NCBI GenBank assembly: GCA_963680875.1
Contig: OY804578.1
Coordinates: 25,015,101-25,079,100 of the forward strand
Length of the DNA: 64,000 nt
Source: Bathymodiolus brooksi
Lineage: Eukaryota > Mollusca > Bivalvia > Mytilida > Modiolidae
Direction of reading: 5' to 3'
Below are positions 40,901 to 49,204 of the stretch, one piece after another. The position numbers and the translations under genes were made by a program. The stretch's first letter is position 1; each line of letters opens with the position of its first letter. The notes under the pieces are model-generated. The model worked only from the letters and a program-made list of their open reading frames with translations. It had not been told where the DNA came from and searched no databases.

Positions 40901-43900
40901 GGTGTTCCTTATCTTGGGATTTTAGTTTTTCTTTCGAGTTTTGTTTTCACATAAATTCATATTTTTAAATTAAAATTATCTGACATTTCAGGATAAACAC
41001 AATATATTGTCTGTAAAAATAGATTTGGACGATAATCGCACATGTATTCATGATTAGTTGGGTACAATCATTTGTTTTAAAAATAATAATATGAAAGTGT
41101 TAATATCTGACGACAGAAGTAAAAATAAATCTGTCAATAGAACCAAATTTTACATTCCATACTGGGATAGGATCATAGGTGGAAATTATAATTGCCACCC
41201 ATAGTGGCCAAGGACAAATAATTTTGGCTAGTAATGAACAGATCACCAAAAAAAAACAACAACAAAACACTCGTAGCAAGCTATTCCTCAATATCTGCTT
41301 AATGATATAAGCTATGTTTGTCACTTATAATATCAGACCCTGTAAGACTGAAATTAATGCAGAAACTGAAAGCAATAAGATAATATTCATTTTACATTTA
41401 TTTGTTTCTAAAGAGGAAATATATATTTCCTTTTAAAGTCAGCTGAACTTGTGTCATATATTTTTGAACTGCATGGTTTCACGGTTTTGTGCTTTTTGTA
41501 TTCTTTTACAATTATTAGAATTGTCTCCTTATATGAGGCATGAAATGTAGTTATGCCCCTACAGTACAGTGTGATACAATACAATCTATTATGTATGTCT
41601 ATAATGCTTCACCTTTAGTGAGTTGTAAAATGCTTCAAACAGTCCAACACTTTTAGCACTAAGTTGTAATGTGACAGCACCCTCTACTGTCAGCATGATT
41701 CCTTGATGTTGTAAATCTCCATTACTAGAAACAACAATAACTCCTGCTACTACATCCTACAAAATAAAGGGAGATAACACATGTAACAACAACTATATCC
41801 TACAAAATAAAGGGAGATAACACATGTAACAACAACTATATCCTACAAAATAAAGGGAGATAACACATGTAACAACAACTATATCCTACAAAATAAAGGG
41901 AGATAACACATGTAACAACAACTATATCCTACAAAATAAAGGGAGATAACACATGTAACAACAACTATATCCTACAAAATTAAAGGAGATAACACATGTA
42001 ATATGTACTGGTAGCAACTCTTGCTACTACATCCTAGAAAATAAGGGGAGATAACACATGTATCAATGAGTTGGTAACAGCAATATATACAGTAATACCT
42101 TGTTATATATCGCCATCATTTGTCCAGCCAAATTTTAGCATTATAAAGGGGTTTGGTGATAGGTCGAGGGAAATTATAGAATCAATGGGGAAATTAGAAA
42201 AGGGGGCACACAAAATTTATGGCAGTAATTGACGTGGCAAAAGAAACGAGGGGCTTATAAAAATTAACCAGGTTTTACTGTATATGCCATGTTTTATTTG
42301 AAAAAGTCAAATGTTATATTCGTTAACTACATTTTGTGTATTAGTTTACCTTATATATATACGATTTCACTACATAAAAGCTACATGTAATAAGCAAAGT
42401 TGACCCCAAGACATCTGTTTTAAAGACATTTTTTTTTATAAAAGAAGCAATATAAAGCACCTCATGTCATGATGTGTCATGATATTTTTCATTCATGCCA
42501 TGGACATATATCAAATTGTTTCATATATGCCAAATTATATTGAACTGTTTTATAGTTATCCTTGTAACTAATGTGGAAAATGACAATTTAGGTCAATCGT
42601 AGATGATAACAACAAAAATGTCTCTGAAACCATACTTTTAAGCTGAATTGAAAATTTGAATAATAAAGCGTGAGTAATCATAATGCATTTGCCAAATCTA
42701 TTTATCGTCATAGCATTATTTTGCATAAATAATTTCATGTGAACAGATTACCTGTGTCAGGTTATAATGCAATGTTTTCATCCACAAATATAGTCTACTG
42801 TTGTAACTCACAATTATTTAACAATGACACAGTGATGGTTTGAATAGTGCACAATTATCCTCCATTTTAACTCCTAAATTCTTAAAATATACTTTAAATA
42901 ACAGCTGTGGCCTATTAATTTAAAAGCATATGTCCTAATCATGTTGTCTGCCATATGAGCAAATAACAACTGCAAAAAAAGATGTTAACTTCAATCATTT
43001 AAAAATATTGGAAAGCCAAAATAGTCATTTCTTAATTGCAAAATGCAGTTATGTCATTATTAACAATGTCAATGTGATTACCACCATTGGGCCATAATTA
43101 AAAATTTCGGTCAAGTTGATATTGAAGGGAAAAAAAATCAGATTTATCGAAAAAGAAGGTTTGTAAAGTGAAGTAAAGTGAAGCAAACCGGAACACTGCC
43201 TATATGACAGTGTTTTCACTACACATTTTGATAGGAGGAGATTTTAGAATTATAGATGGAGAGAAAATTCGACCGAGAGTCAGAAGGCCCCCAGTGGGTT
43301 CAGGGTAAAGCATCCCAGCCGATTTTGGATTTGGTGAATTTTGACTTGCTTTTGAGGGGTTTCCTAGTTTTAAAATGGTTTCTTTTTGCTTAAATTTACC
43401 CTGATTAACTTTGAGAAAAAGAAAAATGTAATAAACCTTTTTTCAGACAGGATTATCAGGATTTTCTTGACCATTGAACAATTTTTCATAAGACTAGTAC
43501 TAGTAGTGCATTGAGAATGATTTCTCAAGGTTAACATAATAACAACCATCAGTCATTTTCCATTGTTATTTCTTAGAAAGATGTCACATGGTTCTGCATT
43601 TTTTCAAGTCAAAGACAAATGTATAAGTTTGGTAGAAATAAACTTGATCATTCAGAAAAGAAATATGGACTTCCCCTATGATTATGTACTATTGAAAATA
43701 AAGATTTGATAATATTGGTGTTTGCTTCATTTCCTTGACATAGCATGAAGTTATATCAATATTCAGATTCTTTGCAGTTTTTGAATAACTAAAATAGCAT
43801 CATTATAGGAATTTCTTATCTTAAAGCTTATATACAGTCCGACAAAAGTTAAGCACCACCTGACTGATGCAGCGTTTTCGTCAAATGGGGAATGTTACTG

Positions 43901-46900
43901 ACCGTCCACGTGCAGGTAGACCTCGCAAAATGAGAGAGGACCGGCTCATATTCAGACGAGCGCGGCAACGGCCGTTCAGTACAGTTGGTGCACTTTGTGG
44001 TAATTTAGCGTTTGGAGGCCACATTAACACATATACTGTAATCAGACGCCTCCACCATCAGGGAATGCGAGCACGACGACCCATAAAACGTCCACAGTTG
44101 ACATTACGTCATCGCCATGCTCGATTTGACTGGTCACATGATCATTTGGAGTGGACTATTCGCACATGGAGACGGGTCCACTGGTCTGATGAAAGACGTT
44201 TTTTGCTACGCCCTACCGACGGTCGTGCAAGGGTTTGGCGCCAACGAAACACTTCATTTCAGGACAACCACATTTTGGGCACAACTGCTTTTGGGGGTGG
44301 GGGTGTAACTGTCTGGGGTTGTTTTTCTTTTGACTGTAAGTTGGACTTGTACGTTCCTCATGGTAATCTGACAGGCCAAAAATACCGTGACAATGTGCTC
44401 GCTCCACGCGTAGTCCCCCATTTTGACAATCATGCGTTGGCTGACAGGCCAATGTTCATGGACGACAACGCTAGGCCACATAGAGCCCGAATTGTACAAC
44501 ATTTTTTACAGCAAGAGGCAATTCCATGGCCTGCGATGTCGCCAGACATGAATCCTATAGAGCATGTATGGGACTTTATTGGCCGCAAAATTAACCAACG
44601 CAATCCAAAATGTCAAAATATTGACGAATTAAGAACTGCTATCTTACAGGAGTGGCAACAGTTCCCCCCAGAATGGCTTAGGCGTCTTGTGCAAAGCATG
44701 ACGAGGCATGTTACAGAACTTCACAGTAAACGCGGTGGATATACTCGTTATTGATTTTTATGCCTTACACATACGCACAATAGATGCATTTAAAAGTTCT
44801 TAAAATCTGAAGACTCTGCATTTTAATGCAATATTAAAAACTTCCATCAAAGACAAACTGGTTTTACGTTTTTCCAGCACCTGTTTTGAACCCCATTTTT
44901 GCCACGTCATAGTCACGTCTTTCAGGATGATAAATACTTCGTAGATTGGTCATTTTAGAGCCATTGGTGTAGTCTTTTAAGAAGTGTAAGAAAAATGGTG
45001 ATATCTATTTTATTGTTTTAACAGTATTGATGTAAAAAAATATATCAATAAAAATATATGGTGGTGCTTAACTTTTGTCGGAGTGTATATTATCATATCA
45101 AATGCACATTTAAAGAATATACTTGTTAATTTGCTAGCCTTTTCTATATTCTTAATGTAATTTCTCTCTTAAGATTTTGAAATAAAGTATGCATTTAACT
45201 TTTTTTAATAACAGAAAAGAACTTTCAAAAGCAAGAAATATTCAAGAATCTGATTGTTAATGTAACCACAAACCAGTATCAATACAAAATGAAGAATGGA
45301 AGTAGTCAAAGACTCATACATTTCAATAAACTTTTATTTTGTTGAAACAAGATGAACTGTGAGCTAATGCTCACTTATGATACCCCCGCTCTTCGGCAAA
45401 CAGGAAGTAGGAATCTGACGCTTCCCACGATATGGGGTACCTATATAAAGCTTGTGACCAAATATCAGATTTCTGCCATCAATAGTTGCTGAGAAAAATG
45501 GGACTAAAAATGGGAATATACAAAATGTATGTTCAATGTGTATAAATATCAACAAAATCGGCAAACAGGAAGTAGGAATCTGATGGGTCCCAAAACGCTT
45601 CCCACGATATGGGGTACCTATATGAAGCTTGTGACCAAATATCAGATTTCTGCCATCAATAGTTGCTGAGAAAAATGTGACGAAAAATGTGCATATATGT
45701 TCAATGTGTATAAAAACCAACTAAGTCGACAAACAGGAAGTAGGAATCTGACGGGTCCAAAAACGCTACCCACAATATGGTATACCTATATGACGCTTGT
45801 GACCAAATATCAGATTTCTGCCATCAACATGACGAAAAATATCTTGGATGGACGGAAGGACGAAAAGACGGACAGAGGTAAAACAGTATAAATATACAAT
45901 CACAAATGAAACAAACCCCCATAAAATATTTTAAGGGGGAACTCATGTGCTTCAGAAGGGGATCAGTCAGTTCCTTATATTCTTGACATCTGCAGATAGT
46001 CTATAGTTTGACAGATTAGAGACCTTTTCATGTTAATGCATTTACATGTATATCACATGTCATCAAACTGAAAATCAAAATAATTTCAGGCAGGGGACTC
46101 TTGAAAATGACTGGATATCGACATCAGAACTTGAAAGGAATGTGGCATCTTACACCCCAACTAGCCCAGTCCCCGAAATGAACCTTTGAATTTACTGGTC
46201 TGAATCAAATTCCTGCATTTATTTCTATATAGTTCTAAATAAAAACTAAAAATAATTACTGGTCTGAACAAAGTTTTACTGGTCTTGGGACGGAGGACTT
46301 GTGCTCATCATATATTCGTGAGGACCTCCCCCACCCCCTTATTTTTCTCCATACTGATACAACTTTACAAGATCAAACCCTGCTTAATTTGATAGAAAGC
46401 ATAAAAGTGGGTTATATTTCCTTCACTCTTTCAATCAATTAAATCAAATTATTTTAATCACTGTTTTGCTTTTTTGGACAAAAGTCCAAAATTTATTTCT
46501 GCTGCTAGGTCGTGATATCGAGGTCATTCGGACCAAAGCTAGTCAGCCTTCAATCTTCCGTTGGAATAATTAAACTTTTATTTATTATTCCTACTGTGAA
46601 TCGTACTATTTTACTATAATAAATAATTAATTCTTCACTTCTTCAGCCTTCATTCATAGCATATTTATCCTCTGAAGTAAACGAAACCGTTAGATAAAAT
46701 CCGGAAGTAATTGAAATCTCATAAATGGGACGAGGATTTTGGGCTGAAAGAAAAACTAGAGGCTCCCAGGAGCCTGTAATCGCTCACCTGGTTTCAATTT
46801 GACATCTAAAGTTGATAGAAAATGGGGGTGTTACACATAATTTTGAAAGAGGGCCACCCAAAAATCATTTCAACTCAAATTTCTGAGCAAAAGATTTTGA

Positions 46901-49194
46901 TGTGATTTTTATCTCATAATATTCCTAAACGGAATAAACTGGCTGAAAAAATCTCACAGAAAAACCCAGAATATATGTTAAACTACTCATTGCCATATAG
47001 CTGCAGTTAAAATTTGAGTTCATTTTGATTTGTAATAGAGCGGAAATTGACAACTAAAGAAATTTCTATTTTAAGTAACAGCAGCCATCTTGAATGGAGG
47101 GTGGAGCTGTCGGACACAATTTTGAAATGGGACTACCTAAGGACTATCCCTGCCAGGTTTGGTTTAATTTCGTTCAGCGGTTTCAGAGGAAAAGATTTAA
47201 ATGTGATCTTTTATCAAAATATGTCTAATTTGTATAATCAGTATAAATCGGTTGAAAGAAAAAATTCACAGAAAAACCTAGAATATATGTTAATCTACTC
47301 ATTGCCATGTAGCTGCAGTTAAAATTTGAGCTCATTTTGGTTTATACTAAAGCAGCAATGGACAATAGAAGAAATTTCTATTTTTAGTAACAGCAGCCAT
47401 CTTGAATGGAGGGCGGGGCTGTTGGACACAATTTTGAAAGGGACCCACCCAGAGACCATCCCTGCCAGGTTTGATTTAATTTGGTTCAGCGGTTTCAGAG
47501 GAGAAGATTTAAATGTGATCTTTTATCAAAATATGCCTAATTTGCATAATCGGTATATATCGGCTGAAAGAAAAAAATAAACAGAAAAACCCGGAATATA
47601 TGTTAAACTACTCCTTACCATGTAGCTGCATTTAAAATTTGAGTTCATTTTGACTTATACTAAAGCAGCAATGAACAATTAAAATTTCATCCCCCCTTTT
47701 TTCTATTTTTAGCTTGGCGACCATCTTGGTTGGAAGTCGGGATCATCGGACACAATGTTGGAAGGGGGCCATCCAAGGACCATTCCACCAAAGTTTGGTT
47801 CAAATTGGCCCAGTGGCTTCAGAGGAGTTGATTAAAATGTTAAAAAGTTAACGGACGGACGACATACGACGGACGCTCAGTGGTGACCAATAGCTCACCT
47901 GACCCTGGGTCAGGTGAGCTAAAAATGCCCATCGACTCGTTTCTTAGTCACAGCGCTTTTTCATACACGAAATTAAGGTCAAATCGTAGCCAAGTTCAAA
48001 CACTAAGATTTGTTTTCAGTCCTCCGAGAGTACGTGTCTGCAAATGACAAATTTACAGAATTAAAATAGAAAAGACAACGCGATCTATTTTTGAACATTA
48101 AAATCCATGCTTGGAAAGTTCATAGTCGAGGATTTTATAGCAATAGCCGGTGAAATGTGCCGGTTCCTGGCTTCAAATGAAAACACTGTATGAGTGCACG
48201 TTTAAAACTCCTCTAGCTATCTATCTGATTCTGAGTATCTCCCCGGCAAAACTTCAACTTGTTCAAGTTGTTGTTGGTTCAAGTTGTTGTTGACCTCTCG
48301 TGGAATACCCACATCAGCAGTGTAGCAAAGAAAGCCAACAACAACCGAGCCTTTCTCAGCAGGAACATCAGCTCATGCCCAAAGAAGATCAAGGAGCAAT
48401 GCTACCTAACACTAGTGAGACCAATCATGGAATATGCCTGCATGGTGTGGGATCCAATAACACAGAAGAACATCACTGAATTGGAGAGGGTACAACGAAA
48501 GACAGCGAGATTTGTAATGGGGGACTACAAAACCACCAGTAGCGTAAGATCCATGCTTGAACATCTAAAATGGCTAACCCTGGAAGAACGAAGAAAAAGA
48601 GCAAAGGTCACAATGCTATACAGGATAATCCACCAGGTAGTGGCTATACCAGCACAGCCCTATCTTATACCACGGGGAGTAGCCTCCACCACCAGAGGTC
48701 ATTGTCAAAGATACCAACTTCCATACTCAAGACTCCAGTGCCACCAACAATTGTTCTTCTCATCAACCATCAGTCTATGGAATGAACTACCTGCAGAGGC
48801 TGTCTCAGCATCAACAGTAGATGCCTTCAACTTCAAGACCAGCCTACCAACAGCACTCCATTAGATGTATATAGATGTTTTTAATTGTACATACTCCAGT
48901 TTGGGATTTTAATTTGGATTTTGGATGCTGTTTCCCGGTGGGCATGCGGCGTCAATCTGCGACAATACGCCAGAGCCTAGGAGTAGGAGTAGGAGAGGCG
49001 ATTTGCAGAGTATTGGAAGAAGAAGAAGATAGTGCTGTCAAAGCCACAGGGGCAATACTCTTCTTAAAGTCGGCCATCTATTCGGAGGAAGAAGAATAGA
49101 ATATATGTCATTAAATTTATATATTGTTTGTCAGACTTACACCTTCTTTGTATATTTTATTCACTTTCTTTAAACGAACATCCAATGTTGCCAT
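31836..49194 (-). CDS. VPS26C: VPS26C (DSCR3), Retriever complex subunit; complete gene of nine coding exons
   Basis: VPS26C is the arrestin-fold subunit of Retriever (with VPS35L and VPS29), which with the CCC complex recycles cargo from endosomes to the cell surface. Coding exons, in gene order: 49194-49141, 41756-41613, 40152-40003, 39136-39050, 36945-36871, 35293-35213, 34405-34309, 33294-33169, 31918-31836. All boundaries are AG/GT, and phases match throughout (0,0,0,0,0,0,1,1). The product is 298 residues, almost the length of the human protein (297 as remembered). Diagnostic stretches are [95 protein letters not shown] and VTENFPIKL. Paralogues VPS26A/B are less similar in these motifs. 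Introns hold most of the mobile DNA of the region. Three junctions (exon 2 acceptor, exon 4 donor, exon 8 acceptor) are tandemly duplicated. Confidence 0.97.
31919..33168. other. VPS26C intron 8, with a minus-oriented SINE at 32737-32960
   Basis: Apart from the SINE nothing is recognised. The short + frame at 32018-32218 has no support. Confidence 0.6.
32737..32960 (-). mobile_element. tRNA-derived SINE, minus orientation
   Basis: The tail AGTGAGTGAGTGAGTG is at the low-coordinate end. Reading on the minus strand the head is CATCCGTGGTGTAATAGTTA (A-box-like) and GTCAGGTCAAACC (decayed B box). The body shares ACCAGTCTTTGTTC and TTAGCAGAGAAG with the copies at 14917 and 40226. Confidence 0.82.
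33169..33294 (-). CDS. VPS26C: VPS26C exon 8
   Basis: The acceptor is ATTTATAG|CCACAG and the donor AAATAG|GTAAGATT; it starts and ends in phase 1. It encodes (A)[37 protein letters not shown] and NFKI. The first part of this exon and its acceptor are repeated seven more times upstream in intron 7. Confidence 0.97.
33229..33855. repeat. Tandem array containing copies of the VPS26C exon 8 acceptor and 5' end
   Basis: There are eight units of 69-86 bp. The one at 33229-33320 is the genuine start of exon 8; seven others follow from about 33325 to 33855. Each reads, on +, AAGAATTCCCCTACTAATAT then CACCATCTGCTATCTGTA and TTCTGTGGCTATAAATAAAA. On the gene strand each unit is therefore TTTATAG|CCACAGAAATACAG plus about 45 nt of exon sequence, then intron sequence again. 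Six of the seven extra copies keep an AG at the splice position; the most distal has TATCG. Some units lack a 9-nt piece (GTTCTGTAT). None contains the exon 8 donor. Confidence 0.93.
34309..34405 (-). CDS. VPS26C: VPS26C exon 7
   Basis: The acceptor is TTTTTCAG|TTAATG, phase 0; the donor is AAAGATG|GTAGGTTT, leaving phase 1. It encodes [20 protein letters not shown] and [22 protein letters not shown] is the most diagnostic motif of the VPS26C subfamily in the window. Confidence 0.97.
34689..34940 (-). mobile_element. tRNA-derived SINE, minus orientation, in VPS26C intron 6
   Basis: TTTGGTTTATGGTGTTTAAC then GCCACTTTCAACAGTATTTC gives the reverse of a ..GGCGTTAAACACCATAAACC tail. A B-box-like GAGTTCGAACTC lies at about 34848. 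The same family occurs at 21982, 39170 and 63657. Confidence 0.82.
35213..35293 (-). CDS. VPS26C: VPS26C exon 6
   Basis: The acceptor is TTTCCTACAG|AAAAAT and the donor GGGGAG|GTAATC; phase 0 at both ends. It encodes [20 protein letters not shown] and TEPLTGE. It aligns with PKFLLRGHL...ITQPLTGE of the human protein. Confidence 0.95.
35478..36386 (-). pseudogene. Dispersed-element ORF with a 22-residue (66-bp) internal tandem repeat
   Basis: This is a 302-codon open frame in VPS26C intron 5, on the same strand as the gene. The N-terminal part contains [20 protein letters not shown] and [15 protein letters not shown]. The middle is about ten units of [20 protein letters not shown]+KT. The end is [19 protein letters not shown] and on to [12 protein letters not shown]. 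Related but non-amplified or differently amplified text is found in each 2.09-kb unit and at 61.3-63.3 kb, so I read this as a dispersed transposon-derived sequence and not a host gene. No enzyme domain is visible. Splicing into VPS26C would add a long insert and is not expected. Confidence 0.6.
35594..36240. repeat. 66-bp minisatellite, about ten units
   Basis: The unit on + begins GGGTTTGTGTTGCTCGATCT and continues TCAGTTTTCTGTGTAATGTT, TTGTAGATCGTTGTTTGTTTTTAG. Units differ at single positions: TTCAG/TTTAG, AGTTTT/AGCTTT, GTAATG/GTAGTG. The unit length is a multiple of three, so the frame stays open. Confidence 0.95.
36466..36626. mobile_element. Short MITE with terminal inverted repeats
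   Basis: ACCTGTCTAAACCGAACC at the left end is mirrored by AGGTTCAGTTTAGACAGGT at the right (about 17 bp, one or two mismatches). It is 161 bp long with no coding capacity and lies in VPS26C intron 5. Confidence 0.7.
36871..36945 (-). CDS. VPS26C: VPS26C exon 5
   Basis: The acceptor is TTCTGTTGTAG|AGTAAA and the donor AAAGAG|GTATAG; phase 0 at both ends. It encodes [20 protein letters not shown] and TNIKE, aligned with the linker and VDFTITPETLQNVKE of the human protein. Confidence 0.94.
37445..37999. mobile_element. Foldback element A in VPS26C intron 4
   Basis: It contains two inverted repeats. The first has arms TTATAACAACTTTTGATTGG and TTTAACCAATCAAATGTTGT (about 37465-37596). The second, 37859-37997, has arms GTTATTTACGTTCCTATCCG and GATAGGAACGTAAATAAC around a loop CCTTCGGCTGCGCCTCAGG. 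It is homologous to element B beside it (shared CCAAAGGTA and CCCTACAC text). Confidence 0.75.
38000..38940. mobile_element. Foldback element B in VPS26C intron 4
   Basis: It starts ACGGCTTGATAAAAATGTCG, parallel to CCGGCTTGAAAATTATAACA of element A. It ends in a 141-bp hairpin (38796-38936) with arms GTTATCTACGTGTCTACCCG and CGGGTAGACACGTAGATAAC around CCTTCGGCTTCGCCTCAGG. Short frames inside (for example 38215-38556) are not credible genes. Confidence 0.75.
38953..39050. repeat. 34-bp tandem triplication of the VPS26C exon 4 donor
   Basis: The 34-bp unit TTACACTTTCTATATATAGT + AACACTTACTGATA starts at 38953, 38987 and 39021. On the gene strand this gives three copies of TCA|GTAAGTGTTACTATAT. 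The true donor is at 39050/39049, with perfect 8-nt decoys 34 and 68 nt further into the intron. Using either decoy would shift the frame. Confidence 0.9.
39050..39136 (-). CDS. VPS26C: VPS26C exon 4
   Basis: The acceptor is TGTCATTTTAG|TATTCT and the donor ACATCA|GTAAGTG; phase 0 at both ends. It encodes [20 protein letters not shown] and EFIVENKTS, aligned with YTLRCDMKRSLLAKDL..CEFIV in human. Confidence 0.95.
39170..39365 (-). mobile_element. SINE, minus orientation, in VPS26C intron 3
   Basis: This is a diverged copy of the 34689 family: GTTAAACACCATTTTCAACA, CAGTCAGTTTTATTGGTGGA, and a B-box-like GATTCGAACTC at about 39326. Confidence 0.7.
40003..40152 (-). CDS. VPS26C: VPS26C exon 3
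   Basis: The acceptor is CATTGACAG|CCAATT and the donor GTACAG|GTAAAAATC; phase 0 at both ends. It encodes [40 protein letters not shown] and [10 protein letters not shown]. It is the best-conserved exon: [29 protein letters not shown] matches human almost throughout. Confidence 0.98.
40226..40585 (+). mobile_element. tRNA-derived SINE, plus orientation, in VPS26C intron 2
   Basis: The head resembles a tRNA: an A-box-like TGGTGTAATTGTTAGCATGC and a B-box-like GTGGGTTCTAGCC 35-40 nt later. The body has AGCATGCAGCACTAAGGAG and AAAGAGCAAAGACTG. The tail is CAATCACTCACTCACT. This is the only + copy of the AGTGAGTG SINE family here. Confidence 0.85.
41613..41756 (-). CDS. VPS26C: VPS26C exon 2
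   Basis: The acceptor is TTTATTTTGTAG|GATGTA and the donor CTAAAG|GTGAAGC; phase 0 at both ends. It encodes [40 protein letters not shown] and EAFYNSLK. The [27 protein letters not shown] pattern is shared with human VPS26C. Confidence 0.97.
41755..42060. repeat. 43-bp tandem array copying the VPS26C exon 2 acceptor
   Basis: TCCTACAAAATAAAGGGAGA starts units at 41755, 41798, 41841, 41884 and 41927; a near match starts at 41970, and a diverged seventh (TCCTAGAAAATAAGGGGAGA) at about 42030. On the gene strand each is TCTCCCTTTATTTTGTAG|GAT. The outermost copy keeps about 20 nt that match the true exon start (GATGTAGTAGCA[A/G]GAGTT), showing that exon sequence was part of the duplicated segment. 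Confidence 0.93.
42090..42280. mobile_element. MITE flanked by TA, Tc/mariner-like CAGT ends
   Basis: The left end CAGTAATACCTTGTTA is mirrored by TTAACCAGGTTTTACTG (four mismatches or fewer). TA flanks both sides. It is about 190 bp and non-coding. Confidence 0.6.
42281..43834. other. VPS26C intron 1, unremarkable part
   Basis: This is AT-rich sequence with no exon, repeat or motif that I can support. Confidence 0.5.
43835..45085 (+). mobile_element. Tc1/mariner-superfamily transposon, 1251 bp, with 25-bp inverted repeats
   Basis: The left end CAGTCCGACAAAAGTTAAGC(ACCAC) and the right end (GTGGT)GCTTAACTTTTGTCGGAGTG match at 24 of 25 positions. TA dinucleotides flank both ends (43833-43834 and 45086-45087), the expected target duplication of this superfamily. 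It is inserted in VPS26C intron 1, antisense to the gene. The transposase frame starts only 7 nt inside the left repeat. Confidence 0.95.
43867..44754 (+). CDS. Tc1-like DDE transposase, N-terminally truncated but otherwise open
   Basis: This transposase family cuts and pastes DNA at TA sites. The 295-codon frame shows the end of the first helix-turn-helix region ([20 protein letters not shown]), the second HTH with a GRPR motif, and then a DDE catalytic core. The first Asp is in HWSDERRF, the second in FMDDNARPH, and the Glu in [12 protein letters not shown], consistent with the Tc1 D34E spacing. The C-terminus is intact (...[13 protein letters not shown], stop TGA). About 45-60 residues of the usual N-terminal DNA-binding half are missing. 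The frame begins right beside the inverted repeat, so an internal deletion between the repeat and codon 1 is likely. It probably cannot bind its ends alone. Confidence 0.93.
   Translation: MQRFRQMGNVTDRPRAGRPRKMREDRLIFRRARQRPFSTVGALCGNLAFGGHINTYTVIRRLHHQGMRARRPIKRPQLTLRHRHARFDWSHDHLEWTIRTWRRVHWSDERRFLLRPTDGRARVWRQRNTSFQDNHILGTTAFGGGGVTVWGCFSFDCKLDLYVPHGNLTGQKYRDNVLAPRVVPHFDNHALADRPMFMDDNARPHRARIVQHFLQQEAIPWPAMSPDMNPIEHVWDFIGRKINQRNPKCQNIDELRTAILQEWQQFPPEWLRRLVQSMTRHVTELHSKRGGYTRY
45086..45357. other. VPS26C intron 1, no features recognised
   Basis: AT-rich; nothing supportable. Confidence 0.4.
45358..45885. mobile_element. Dispersed repeat with three 163-170-bp tandem units
   Basis: It starts with a hairpin TGTGAGCTAATGCTCACTTA and the text GATACCCCCGCTCTTCGGC. 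Units starting GGCAAACAGGAAGTAGGAATC lie at about 45394, 45557 and 45727 and share ACCAAATATCAGATTTCTGC. It ends GGACGGAAGGACGAAAAGAC. Such elements recur in mussel-like genomes in my recollection. It is non-coding. Confidence 0.75.
45886..46754. other. VPS26C intron 1, no genes recognised
   Basis: GGGGGAACTCATGTGCTTCA near 45935 resembles the GELMCS part of the NDLQN dispersed element and may be a small fragment of it. The remainder shows nothing I can support. Confidence 0.4.
46755..47920. mobile_element. Non-autonomous element bounded by ACTAGAGGCTC and GGTGAGCTAA with three tandem units
   Basis: It starts ACTAGAGGCTCCCAGGAGCC and ends in a 29-bp perfect palindrome built from AGCTCACCTGACCC, T and its reverse complement (47892-47920). 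Three internal units of about 312-316 bp are marked by CATGTAGCTGCAG at about 46993, 47309 and 47621; each holds GCGGTTTCAGAGGA-like text. The same element type is in each 2.09-kb unit. The frames at 47047-47580 are repeat units and not genes. Confidence 0.8.
47921..48250. other. VPS26C intron 1, no features recognised
   Basis: Nothing supportable on either strand. Confidence 0.4.
48251..49100 (+). mobile_element. 5'-truncated non-LTR retrotransposon (LINE) tail
   Basis: It contains the C-terminal reverse-transcriptase-region remnant at 48289-48864 followed by a 3' UTR ending in GAA-rich text (GGAAGAAGAAGAAGATAG and GAGGAAGAAGAATAG). At the 5' break there is a short duplication, TTCAAGTTGTTGTTG twice. 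It is inserted in VPS26C intron 1 only about 40 bp from the exon 1 donor, antisense to the gene. Confidence 0.85.
48289..48864 (+). pseudogene. LINE reverse transcriptase C-terminal fragment
   Basis: The frame reads [20 protein letters not shown], then [35 protein letters not shown], and near the end [18 protein letters not shown]. This is the region downstream of the RT catalytic core that many animal LINEs share (LVRP..EYA..VWDP, +ERVQR.A.RFV). The endonuclease and the catalytic RT motifs are absent. The remaining frame of about 190 codons has no internal stop, so the insertion is not very old. It cannot act alone. Confidence 0.88.
49141..49194 (-). CDS. VPS26C: VPS26C exon 1 with start codon
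   Basis: ATG at 49194-49192 begins [18 protein letters not shown], followed by the donor GGT|GTAAGTCTG, phase 0. It aligns with the human start MGTALDIKIKRANKVYHAG. No earlier in-frame ATG with similarity is present. Confidence 0.93.
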
Positions 49195-49204
49195 TTTCAG
49201 CCTA

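Noticed and set aside
44117..44502. Small frames overlapping the transposase
   Set aside because: They are shadows of the Tc1-like transposase in other frames.
47047..47580. Two similar 84-91-codon proteins
   Set aside because: They are two units of the non-autonomous repeat at 46755-47920.
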